DNA from: Emticicia sp. 21SJ11W-3
GTDB lineage: Bacteria > Bacteroidota > Bacteroidia > Cytophagales > Spirosomataceae
Reading direction: 5' to 3'
Length of the DNA: 64,000 nucleotides
Assembly (NCBI RefSeq): GCF_024138715.1
Contig: NZ_CP092074.1
Coordinates: 1,488,001-1,552,000 of the forward strand
This document shows positions 8,141 to 15,647 of the stretch, one piece after another. A program made the position numbers and the translations under genes. The notes below the pieces were generated by a model. The model had not been told where the DNA came from. It ran no database searches and was given only the letters and a program-made list of their open reading frames with translations. Position 1 is the first letter of the stretch. Each line of letters begins with the position of its first letter.

Positions 8141-9346
8141 ATGAATCTCCGACTTTCTTCCTTTACAATACACTGCATAAGGCTGTGCGTAATCATATGT
8201 TTTTTGGGTCAATCGAATGGCTTCTCTCAAGGAAGCCATTTAGATAGCTCAATCCGTAATTTTATGGCTGCAAAACAAATTCCCGGTTTTGCAGCCTGCA
8301 AGGTGCAAAACGATAGGATTGTCTGGACAAAGGCTTTCGGACTAGCCTCTATTGAGAAGAAAATCCCGATAAGTATAGATGGAATAATGAACATAGGTTC
8401 CATTTCAAAAACCTTTACTGCCACGGCAATTATGCAACTGTGGGAAAAAGGCAAAATAGACCTGTACGCAGATGTAAATGATTACTTAGATTTTGCTATC
8501 AGAAATCCCGCATTCCCTGATAAACCCATAACTGTTTTTCAGTTATTAACGCACACCTCATCTATAATTGATGGAGAAGCATATCATCATAGTTATGCCT
8601 GCGGAGACCCAACCGTTACACTTTATGATTGGATATTTGACAACCTCAATAAAAGCGGTAAATATTTTGGTAATGGAAGTAATTTTCATGCTTTCGCTCC
8701 TGGAGAGAAAGAAAGATATTCGAATGTAGGTTTTGGGCTTTTAGGCCTTATTGTAGAAAAGGTTTCCAAGCAACCCTTTAATATCTATTGCAGAAATTTC
8801 ATTTTTAAACCATTAGGAATGAACAAAACCGGATGGTTTTTAAGTGAAGTAAATACGGATAAGCATATCACTCCTTATGCTTTTGTAACCAAAGAGAATA
8901 GAAATGACCTGCTGAAGGATAAAAAATTGTTTGCACCCCAATCTACATTTGAAATAAATAGTTTTGCTGCGCATTGCCTGTATAGCTTCCCTAATTATCC
9001 GGACGGACTTGTCAGAACCAGTGTAAGAGAATTGTCTTATTTTCTAAGAGCTATGATAAATGGTGGGACACTCAATGGTGTGAAAATTCTAAACGAGGCC
9101 ACCGTGACCAAAATGCTTACCTTACAAATTGAAGGAAATAATCATAGAGGCTTATGCTGGGAGAAGTCTGAGTTTAAAACGGCTGAAAAGACTATATCAT
9201 TATGGGGGCACACAGGGGGTGACCCAGGTATTACTACCTATCTTTTATTTGACCCAATCGAAAAAATAGGTATAATAACATTTCAGAATAATGCCACCGA
9301 TGGCACAAGCGACATTGCCAGAAAAATATATATTGAAGCAAAGTAA
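8141..9346 (+). CDS. Exported serine hydrolase, class C beta-lactamase / penicillin-binding family
   Basis: 401 residues with an N-terminal signal peptide (hydrophobic core about residues 8-22, likely cleavage after NGFSQ). The three active-site motifs are visible: SxxK with the nucleophile S87 (S-I-S-K90), YSN at 193-195, and WGHTGG (HTG box) near residue 360. The fold covers D,D-peptidases, AmpC-type beta-lactamases and esterases; this length and the C-terminal LLFDPIEKIGIITFQNN strand suit the broad Beta-lactamase (PF00144-type) family. It probably acts in the periplasm on peptidoglycan peptides, a small ester or amide; resistance cannot be claimed. It follows the ECF sigma gene by 44 bases on the same strand, so it may be its neighbour in an operon. 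Confidence 0.88.
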   Translation: MNLRLSSFTIHCIRLCVIICFLGQSNGFSQGSHLDSSIRNFMAAKQIPGFAACKVQNDRIVWTKAFGLASIEKKIPISIDGIMNIGSISKTFTATAIMQLWEKGKIDLYADVNDYLDFAIRNPAFPDKPITVFQLLTHTSSIIDGEAYHHSYACGDPTVTLYDWIFDNLNKSGKYFGNGSNFHAFAPGEKERYSNVGFGLLGLIVEKVSKQPFNIYCRNFIFKPLGMNKTGWFLSEVNTDKHITPYAFVTKENRNDLLKDKKLFAPQSTFEINSFAAHCLYSFPNYPDGLVRTSVRELSYFLRAMINGGTLNGVKILNEATVTKMLTLQIEGNNHRGLCWEKSEFKTAEKTISLWGHTGGDPGITTYLLFDPIEKIGIITFQNNATDGTSDIARKIYIEAK

Positions 9347-9372
9347 AAACTAAACCACGACTATTTCTCTTC

Positions 9373-10578
9373 TCAATAAACAAACTCCCCATACTCACTC
9401 TTGATTGTTACCCGTTTGGTATCAAAAGCTTCTACCCGGCCAATTATCTGTGCATCAATATTGAATGATTGGGCAATTTCTATAATTCGTTGTGCATATT
9501 GTTCAGGCAGGTATACTTCCAGACGATGCCCCATGTTAAAGACTTTGTACATTTCCTGCCAGCTGGTGCCACTTTGCTCGTGTATCAGTTTAAATAAAGG
9601 AGGAATAGGGAAGAGATTATCTTTAATTACATGTAACTGGTCAATAAAATGAAGTACTTTGGTTTGCGCGCCACCGCTGCAATGCACCATGCCGTGTATG
9701 TAAGGACGAAGCTCATCCAGAAAAACTTTAGCAACCGGCGCATAGGTACGGGTAGGAGATAGAATCAGCTTGCCTACATCAGGCAGCGCGTCTAATGTTT
9801 CTTTATCCTGAGTTGAATTAAATGATTCTGTGGCAGTAGCATCAGTAAGCGATTTTTCGCCACTGTAAACCAGCGAGAAATCAATATCTCCATCAAAACT
9901 TTCAGGATATTTCTCGGCATATATTTTACTCAGCACATCATGTCTGGCAGAGGTAAGCCCGTTACTACCCATGCCACCGTTATATTGTTTCTCATAAGTG
10001 GCCTGTCCGAAAGACGCTAAACCAACTATTACATCGCCGGCTGCAATTCTATCGTTCGATATCACGTCTTCGCGTTTCATGCGGGCTATCAGCGTACTGT
10101 TAACGGCAATGGTTCTTACCAGGTCTCCTACGTCGGCAGTTTCACCACCTGTGCTGTAAATTTCAATACCGTGGCTGCGGAGCATTTCCAGGCATTCTTC
10201 GGTTCCGTTTATTATTTCAGCAATTACTTCACCCGGAATTTTATTTTTATTTCTATCAATGCTCGATGAAATTAACATTGGCCCTACAGACCCTACACAA
10301 AGCAGGTCGTCGGTGTTCATAACAATAGAGTCTTGCGCAATACCTCTCCATACCGATAAGTCGCCTGTTTCTTTCCAGTATAAATAAGCAAGAGAGGTTT
10401 TGGTACCTGCGCCGTCGGCATGCATAATGTTACAATAGGCGGGGTCTGCTCCCAGCGTATCCGGAGAAATTTTACAGAATGCCTTTGGGAATAAACCCTT
10501 GTCAAGCTTTTCAATAGCCTTATGAACATCTTCTTTAGCGGCAGAAACACCGCGCTGCATATAACGGTCGGTACTCAT
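9373..10578 (-). CDS. purM: Phosphoribosylformylglycinamidine cyclo-ligase (AIR synthetase), long Bacteroidota form
   Basis: 401 residues, longer than the classical enzyme of about 345 residues, as is usual in Bacteroidota. MSTDRYMQRGVSAAKEDV opens the protein; HADGAGTKTSLAY, MNTDDLLCVG and STGGETADVGD are the PurM nucleotide and substrate motifs, and HCSGGAQTK and FNMGHRLEVY lie in the C-terminal half. It closes FGAM to aminoimidazole ribotide with ATP in the fifth step of purine synthesis. A TACCTTTG -7 element lies just upstream. A cyanophycinase gene precedes it on the same strand but is separated by 71 bases that include this promoter, so purM probably has its own transcript. It converges on the serine hydrolase gene with a 26-base gap and no clear terminator. 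Confidence 0.93.
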   Translation of the reverse strand: MSTDRYMQRGVSAAKEDVHKAIEKLDKGLFPKAFCKISPDTLGADPAYCNIMHADGAGTKTSLAYLYWKETGDLSVWRGIAQDSIVMNTDDLLCVGSVGPMLISSSIDRNKNKIPGEVIAEIINGTEECLEMLRSHGIEIYSTGGETADVGDLVRTIAVNSTLIARMKREDVISNDRIAAGDVIVGLASFGQATYEKQYNGGMGSNGLTSARHDVLSKIYAEKYPESFDGDIDFSLVYSGEKSLTDATATESFNSTQDKETLDALPDVGKLILSPTRTYAPVAKVFLDELRPYIHGMVHCSGGAQTKVLHFIDQLHVIKDNLFPIPPLFKLIHEQSGTSWQEMYKVFNMGHRLEVYLPEQYAQRIIEIAQSFNIDAQIIGRVEAFDTKRVTIKSEYGEFVY

Positions 10579-10598
10579 TAGATAATTGATTTTTGCTG

Positions 10599-10606
10599 CA
10601 AAGGTA
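10599..10606 (-). promoter_or_regulatory. -7 element for purM
   Basis: The plus strand reads CAAAGGTA, i.e. TACCTTTG on the minus strand, an exact TAnnTTTG match. It would start RNA near 10592, leaving a leader of about 14 nt to the ATG at 10578. No good TTTG -33 element was found. Confidence 0.55.
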
Positions 10607-10649
10607 AGAAAAATGTGTTTTGTGCGGTGAAATAAATCAGCCCATCAAC

Positions 10650-11435
10650 CTACTTTATACGTTTTCTTTTTTGTAGGTCATATTTTTCTCCTTTTTCCAG
10701 TATCAAGAATTTCATCTCGTTCCGTTTTTTCAAGGCTTCAAAAATCATAACCTGGCTTTCGCCCAATACTTCGGCCGTGCTATTGTTTTCAATATACAAG
10801 GCTGTGTTTTCATCAATACCTACGCCTAGTTGTTCGGGGTTTTTAAAAATCAGACCTATGAGGCGGTTTTGTCTCTGGCGTTTTATAAAATGTTGGTCTA
10901 CAATTACGTCAGGCAGCAAACCTAAACCTTTTTTTACTTCAACTTTTGTGCCGTCAATTACCTTAAAGTCGCCCTCGCCTGTAATCATAATTGGGGTCAT
11001 AATGGCTGTTCCGGCACTGGTTCCACCAAAAATTACCCCCTTTTTATAATAGGCGTGCATGGCATTAAAAAGTTCTTCGTCTTGCAGAACATCCATGATT
11101 CTGTTCTGGTCGCCGCCTGTAAAAAATATACCCTTTGCCGATTTCAACTGACCCAGTAAGATGGCTTTACTTCCGGCAGTAAGCGGAGCAAAAGGCGCTT
11201 TCTCTACTTTTATTTTCGACAAACCCTCCACATCTTTTGCAAAAGCCTTGTAGCTTTCTTCGGGTTCACCACCAGCCCAGGTTATTACCAGAATTTCTCC
11301 GGTTTCGCCACCGCTGCGGTCAATAAATTTAGCCATAACATCGGTGGTGCGTTTACCGCCGCCAACTATCAGTAGTTTTTCCTGAGCCAATGCAGGCACA
11401 CTGCCCAATATAAAAAGAAAGAGTAAACGTATCAT
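10650..11435 (-). CDS. Exported cyanophycinase-like peptidase, family S51
   Basis: 261 residues. A signal peptide (RLLFLFILGSVPALA, then QEK) points to export. The S51 hallmarks are present: LIVGGGKRT near the N-terminus, FFTGGDQNRIMDVL, and the nucleophile elbow GGTSAGTAIM with the catalytic serine. Cyanophycinase releases beta-aspartyl-arginine dipeptides from the storage polymer cyanophycin. Exported forms are known in bacteria that feed on polymer released by others. No cyanophycin synthetase gene is in the window. The gene is divergent from the GH130 lipoprotein gene with 66 bases between. An alternative is another S51 dipeptidase of unknown specificity. Confidence 0.85.
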   Translation of the reverse strand: MIRLLFLFILGSVPALAQEKLLIVGGGKRTTDVMAKFIDRSGGETGEILVITWAGGEPEESYKAFAKDVEGLSKIKVEKAPFAPLTAGSKAILLGQLKSAKGIFFTGGDQNRIMDVLQDEELFNAMHAYYKKGVIFGGTSAGTAIMTPIMITGEGDFKVIDGTKVEVKKGLGLLPDVIVDQHFIKRQRQNRLIGLIFKNPEQLGVGIDENTALYIENNSTAEVLGESQVMIFEALKKRNEMKFLILEKGEKYDLQKRKRIK

Positions 11436-11463
11436 TTTGTTTTAGATAGAATGTATATATTTG
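11436..11463 (+). promoter_or_regulatory. Promoter for the GH130 lipoprotein gene
   Basis: TTTG (11436-11439), a 16-base spacer, then TATATTTG (11456-11463). The -7 box matches TAnnTTTG exactly; the spacer is one base shorter than the usual 17-23. Transcription would begin about 30 bases before the ATG at 11502. Confidence 0.6.
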
Positions 11464-11501
11464 AAATGAAACCTAATGTAAAAAACTGAAAATGCAAATC
11501 T

Positions 11502-12578
11502 ATGAAAAAATATCTCCTTATTCTGGCCCTGTTTGCAGTAGCCTGCAAAAACAAAACTGAGCAAGACTGGCAATTAACACCATTTGTAAAGCAGGATGCC
11601 GAAAACCCGGTTTTATTACCCAACGATACAACTACTTTTGATGACCCCATTCTGAAAAGGAACATTAACTGGGAAGCCAAAGATGTCTATAATCCATCGG
11701 CCGTGGTTCGAGACGGCAAGGTGTATTTGTTGTACAGGGCAGAAGACACCCTGAAAGTTGTTGACGGCACCTCCCGGCTCGGTCTGGCCATCAGTGACGA
11801 TGGTATTCATTTTAAGCGCCAACCCAAGCCTGTGTTTTATCCGGCAGAAGACTTTATGAAAAAATATGAGTATCCGGGAGGGTGCGAAGACCCAAGGCTG
11901 GTAGAAACTGAAGACGGGAAGTACATTCTTACTTATACTGCCTACGATGGAAAAACAGCCAGGCTTTGTGTGGCGTCATCGCCAGACTTACAAAACTGGA
12001 AAAAAGAAGGGCTGGCTTTTAAAGATGCCAGGTATGAAAACCTGTGGTCGAAATCTGGTGCCATCATTACAGAAAAAGTGAAAGACAAATTTGTGGCAAA
12101 AAAAATAAACGGTAAATACTGGATGTATTTTGGCGATACCAATTTGTTTTTGGCCTCTTCTGATAACCTGACCGACTGGAAGATACTGGAAGATGAAACC
12201 GGAAAACCTAAGCCAATTGTAAAACCGCGCGACGATAACTTTGATAGCTGGCTGGTTGAGTCGGGGCCTCCGGCTTTTATAACAGATAAAGGCATATTGC
12301 TGATTTATAACAGCGCTAACAAGGGGTTTCAGAATAAGGCAACCAATACCAAAAATGCGTATAGAGCAGGGCAAGTGTTATTGGATAAAAACGACCCGAC
12401 CAAGATTATCGACCGCTCAGAAAAGTTTTTCTTTGAGCCTGATAAACCTTATGAGCTAACAGGGCAGGTAAATAATGTGGTTTTTGTAGAAGGGCTTGTT
12501 AATTTTAAAGACAGGTGGTTTCTGTACTACGGCACGGCAGATTCTAAAATTGCAGTAGCGGTTTGCGATAAAAAGTAA
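11502..12578 (+). CDS. Lipoprotein of glycoside hydrolase family 130 (mannoside phosphorylase/hydrolase family)
   Basis: 358 residues. MKKYLLILALFAVAC is a lipoprotein signal with the lipidated cysteine at 15. The five-bladed propeller family is recognisable from VYNPSAVVRDGKVYLLYRAED (cut here by its motifs NPSAVV and LLYRAED), SRLGLAISDDGIHF, GGCEDPRLVE with the conserved acid/base Asp, and a late FFEPDKPYE segment. GH130 contains cytoplasmic beta-mannoside phosphorylases and, in Bacteroidota, exported hydrolases acting on beta-1,2-mannosides. Being a lipoprotein, with no phosphate-using sugar pathway beside it, hydrolysis is the better guess. Substrate specificity cannot be read from sequence. 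Confidence 0.85.
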   Translation: MKKYLLILALFAVACKNKTEQDWQLTPFVKQDAENPVLLPNDTTTFDDPILKRNINWEAKDVYNPSAVVRDGKVYLLYRAEDTLKVVDGTSRLGLAISDDGIHFKRQPKPVFYPAEDFMKKYEYPGGCEDPRLVETEDGKYILTYTAYDGKTARLCVASSPDLQNWKKEGLAFKDARYENLWSKSGAIITEKVKDKFVAKKINGKYWMYFGDTNLFLASSDNLTDWKILEDETGKPKPIVKPRDDNFDSWLVESGPPAFITDKGILLIYNSANKGFQNKATNTKNAYRAGQVLLDKNDPTKIIDRSEKFFFEPDKPYELTGQVNNVVFVEGLVNFKDRWFLYYGTADSKIAVAVCDKK

Positions 12579-12587
12579 ACCAGCTGA

Positions 12588-12634
12588 AAAACCAGGAGGA
12601 GTAATTCCGGTTCCGGATTACTCCTCCTTGGTTT
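12588..12634 (+). terminator. Long hairpin terminator after the GH130 gene
   Basis: A near-perfect stem: AAACCA-GGAGGAGTAAT-T-CCGG (12588-12610) against CCGG-ATTACTCCTCC-TTGGTTT (12613-12634). It begins 9 bases after the stop and lies in a region convergent with argH, so it may serve both directions. Confidence 0.85.
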
Positions 12635-12740
12635 ATGATATCAGTACTTTGGTTAATCTACTGTTTGTAAGCAAATAAATACACGGGTTGATTGAACGAA
12701 GTTATATTTATGTCTGGCAGGCGCCTCTGATAAGCGTTTA

Positions 12741-14093
12741 TCAGACTTTCCAATTTAATAATTTATCAAGTGCTGTGTCAATTTTCTCGAACTCAAAGCT
12801 TTTAATAACTTCATCCATCATTCTCACAATATCTTCATTGCAAAGGTTGCCAATGCTGCCCTCCAATGTATGGTTCAGCTCGCGGGCAGCTTCATAAGTA
12901 CCACCAAATACTTCATCTTTAACCTTAAGATAAGCATCTCTGAACGGCAGACCTTGCATAACCAGCTCATTCACTCTTTCAACCGAGAAAATCGGGTCAT
13001 ATTTTTTATCGGCCAGTAAATCAGGCTTTACCTCAATATTTGTCAGCATCATGGCTGCAATATCCAGGCATTCGGTAACCTGGTCAAAAGCCGGCATCAA
13101 AATCTCTTTAAGAATCTGCATGTCGCGATGATACCCACTAGGCAGGTTGCTGGTAACAAACGCCAGTTCGGTAGGTAAGCCTTTCAGGCGGTTAGTTTTG
13201 GCTCTTAGCAGTTCTGCTACATCGGGGTTCTTTTTATGGGGCATAATGCTGCTGCCGGTTGTAAATGCATCAGGCAGGGTTACAAATCCGAAGTTCTGCG
13301 AGTTATACAAACAAACATCCATAGCCATTCTTGAAAGCGTAGTGGCAAGCGATGTTAGTGCCGACAGCGTAACATATTCTGTTTTACCGCGGGTCATCTG
13401 TGCATAAACTACATTATAATTGAGGTCGCTAAAACCCAGCAGCTGAGTAGTAAGAGTACGGTCTAGCGGAAAAGAACTTCCATAGCCAGCCCCTGAACCC
13501 AACGGGTTTTTATTAATTACCTTATAGGCACCCTGAAGCACCTGAACGTCATCTACCAGACTTTCGGCATAGGCGCCAAACCATAGCCCGAAAGACGAAG
13601 GCATAGCAATTTGCAAATGCGTGTAGCCGGGCAGTAAGTGGTGTTTGTTTAATTCGCTTTGCTCAATCAGTTTCTGAAACACTACCTCTATTTTCTGAAC
13701 CACCGTACGTACCTGATGGCGCATATACAATTTCAGGTCTACCAATACCTGGTCGTTTCTTGAGCGGCCACTATGAATCTTTTTGCCGATATCGCCCAAA
13801 GCCTGTGTCAAAAGCCATTCAACCTGAGAATGCACATCCTCAATGCTATCTTCTATCTGAAACTGATGCTCTTCAATTTTTTTGTAGATTTTACGGCACT
13901 CGTCCAGCAAATTAGCCAGCTCTTCGGTGTTCAGCAAACCAATGGTTTCCAGCATAATGCCATGAGCCATAGACCCAAGTACATCAAAACCGGCCAGATA
14001 CAAGTCCATTTCGCGGTCGTTGCCTACTGTAAAATTTTCAATTACTTTATTATCAGAACTATTGCTGCTGCTTTCTTTCTGCCAGAGTTTCAC
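12741..14093 (-). CDS. argH: Argininosuccinate lyase
   Basis: 450 residues from the GTG at 14093, which gives the family-like N-terminus KLWQKESS. An upstream in-frame TTG (14120) is rejected because it lies inside the presumed -7 promoter box. The fumarase/aspartase signature GSSIMPHKKNPDVAELLR is clear; HSGRSRNDQVLVDLKLY and LPGYTHLQIAMPSSFG are further ArgH motifs. The enzyme splits argininosuccinate to arginine and fumarate, the last step of arginine synthesis. It stands alone here: no argG, argB or argC is adjacent. It is divergent from the rluA-type gene. Its length is normal for the family. Confidence 0.94.
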   Translation of the reverse strand: MKLWQKESSSNSSDNKVIENFTVGNDREMDLYLAGFDVLGSMAHGIMLETIGLLNTEELANLLDECRKIYKKIEEHQFQIEDSIEDVHSQVEWLLTQALGDIGKKIHSGRSRNDQVLVDLKLYMRHQVRTVVQKIEVVFQKLIEQSELNKHHLLPGYTHLQIAMPSSFGLWFGAYAESLVDDVQVLQGAYKVINKNPLGSGAGYGSSFPLDRTLTTQLLGFSDLNYNVVYAQMTRGKTEYVTLSALTSLATTLSRMAMDVCLYNSQNFGFVTLPDAFTTGSSIMPHKKNPDVAELLRAKTNRLKGLPTELAFVTSNLPSGYHRDMQILKEILMPAFDQVTECLDIAAMMLTNIEVKPDLLADKKYDPIFSVERVNELVMQGLPFRDAYLKVKDEVFGGTYEAARELNHTLEGSIGNLCNEDIVRMMDEVIKSFEFEKIDTALDKLLNWKV

Positions 14094-14117
14094 TATTTCG
14101 GAGGTTTGATTACTGCA

Positions 14118-14125
14118 CAAATATA
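14118..14125 (-). promoter_or_regulatory. -7 element for argH
   Basis: The plus strand CAAATATA is TATATTTG on the minus strand, an exact TAnnTTTG box. RNA would begin near 14111, about 18 nt before the GTG start at 14093. This decides against the longer TTG-initiated frame. No clear -33 element was found. Confidence 0.55.
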
Positions 14126-14230
14126 AAATGAAAAAATTGCTTGCTGATGGTTTGTTAAGTTTTTAGGAACAGATAATTGTTAATAACCCAATAATTTGTG
14201 GGGTCTGTCGGCAAACCGTTGAATAATATC

Positions 14231-14238
14231 TACCTTTG
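14231..14238 (+). promoter_or_regulatory. -7 element for the RluA-family gene
   Basis: TACCTTTG matches TAnnTTTG, 24 bases before the ATG at 14263. A TTTG at 14195-14198 is too far away to be a normal -33 partner. Confidence 0.5.
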
Positions 14239-14262
14239 CCTTACTGAATGTTTGAATAAGTA

Positions 14263-15189
14263 ATGATTATGCGAGGTAATTTCAAGAAAGGAAACGGACA
14301 ACAAAAACGGACTGACAATCTCTCAGATACCAGATTTACAGTAAATGAAGATACTGAACTTTTGGTTTTTTTGCTCAGAAGCATCAATAAAAGCCGGAAT
14401 GATGTAAAGGTATTGCTGAGAGACAAACATATATATGTTGAGGGCAAAGCCATAACTCAGTTTAACCATCCATTAAAGGCTGGGCAGATAGTGGAGGTAA
14501 AGTGGAAAAAGCCGCCGGAAGAACAACGGCTGAAAGGCTTAACCATAGTTTTTGAAGACCAGTATCTCATAGTGATAGCCAAGCAGGAGGGCGTGCTATC
14601 TATTGCCACAGAAAAACAAAAAGACAACACCGCTTACAGCACCCTGAGCGCCTACGTAAAAAAGCAGAATACGGCTAACAGAATATTTGTTGTGCACAGG
14701 CTAGACCGCGAGACATCTGGGCTGATGATATTTGCCAAAAGCGAAAAAGTGCAGAAACTTTTACAGGAAGACTGGAACAATAATATTGAAGAGCGTACTT
14801 ATCTGGCTGTAGCCGAAGGAGCAATTGAGAAAGACGCCGGCACCATTGAATCTTATCTGGTTGAAAGCAAAGCGCTGATAGTCTATTCAACCAACAACCC
14901 TGCGGCAGGGCAAAAGGCCGTTACACATTACGAAGTGCTGCAACGAAACAGCAGGTATTCTTTAGTAAAGTTTAATCTGGAAACAGGGCGCAAGAACCAG
15001 ATTCGTGTGCACGCCCAGGATATGAAACACCCCATAGTGGGCGATGCCAAATATGGCGCCACCACTAACCCCATTAACAGGCTGGGGCTGCACGCCTGGG
15101 TACTGGCTTTTAAGCACCCCGTAACAAAAGAAAACCTGCGGTTCGAGACCGAAGTGCCGGGTAAATTCTCAAGGCTTTTCGGGCAATAA
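14263..15189 (+). CDS. RluA-family 23S rRNA/tRNA pseudouridine synthase
   Basis: 308 residues. An S4 RNA-binding domain (about residues 28-90; LLRDKHIYVEGKAI) precedes the pseudouridine synthase domain, with the catalytic aspartate D148 in HRLDRETSG and the later ETGRKNQIRVHAQ and KYGATTNP motifs. Enzymes of this family isomerise uridine to pseudouridine in rRNA or tRNA; which site is modified (RluC/D-like) cannot be decided here. A second ATG two codons in (14269) could be the real start. The stop codon abuts the stop of the convergent DUF4286 gene with no base between. Confidence 0.92.
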   Translation: MIMRGNFKKGNGQQKRTDNLSDTRFTVNEDTELLVFLLRSINKSRNDVKVLLRDKHIYVEGKAITQFNHPLKAGQIVEVKWKKPPEEQRLKGLTIVFEDQYLIVIAKQEGVLSIATEKQKDNTAYSTLSAYVKKQNTANRIFVVHRLDRETSGLMIFAKSEKVQKLLQEDWNNNIEERTYLAVAEGAIEKDAGTIESYLVESKALIVYSTNNPAAGQKAVTHYEVLQRNSRYSLVKFNLETGRKNQIRVHAQDMKHPIVGDAKYGATTNPINRLGLHAWVLAFKHPVTKENLRFETEVPGKFSRLFGQ

Positions 15190-15507
15190 TCAGGGTGTAA
15201 CTGTTTCAATTTCTTCAAGCAAAGTGCTGAATTGAACGGTTTTACCCCTGAAAAAAATATTATGGCGTTCAAGAAGCAACTCTTTGTGGTTCAGGTCAAA
15301 ATTCAGGAAGTCTTCCATCGTATTAAAATGAAACTGAAAAGAAAAGGTGCTGCCACCATTATCAATTTCTGTAAGCAGTTTCAGGATGGTCAGGTGGGTT
15401 GGTAAATTGGTTTGCATTACGGCCGGAGCGAAATGGGTTTTCATCCATTTCAGCCACTGCTGATGAATGCCGGATTCAACATTAAATGTGATATTAAACA
15501 GAAACAT
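15190..15507 (-). CDS. DUF4286 family small protein
   Basis: 105 residues with the family pattern: FNITFNVESGIHQQWLKWM at the start, then FAPAVMQTN, LLTEIDNGGSTFSFQFHF and a C-terminal LLERHNIFFRGK. The ferredoxin-like fold resembles monooxygenase-dimer proteins, but no function is established. It is cytoplasmic by the absence of a signal. It converges with the rluA-type gene, and their stop codons touch, so each gene's transcript must run into the other. Function unknown. Confidence 0.8.
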   Translation of the reverse strand: MFLFNITFNVESGIHQQWLKWMKTHFAPAVMQTNLPTHLTILKLLTEIDNGGSTFSFQFHFNTMEDFLNFDLNHKELLLERHNIFFRGKTVQFSTLLEEIETVTP

Positions 15508-15647
15508 TTTGTCTTAATTTTAATCAAAGTATTTGCAAATTTCGGAAAGAAATTTGGTGTTATTCTTACCTAGTTTGATTTTTCTTTGCGTTCTTTGCAA
15601 TGAAAACCACCATTGAAGATTTAATTTTCATCATATTCCAATACAAG

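Noticed and set aside
8141-9346. Calling the serine hydrolase an antibiotic-resistance beta-lactamase
   Set aside because: The SxxK, YSN and HTG motifs are shared with D,D-peptidases and esterases; resistance cannot be inferred.
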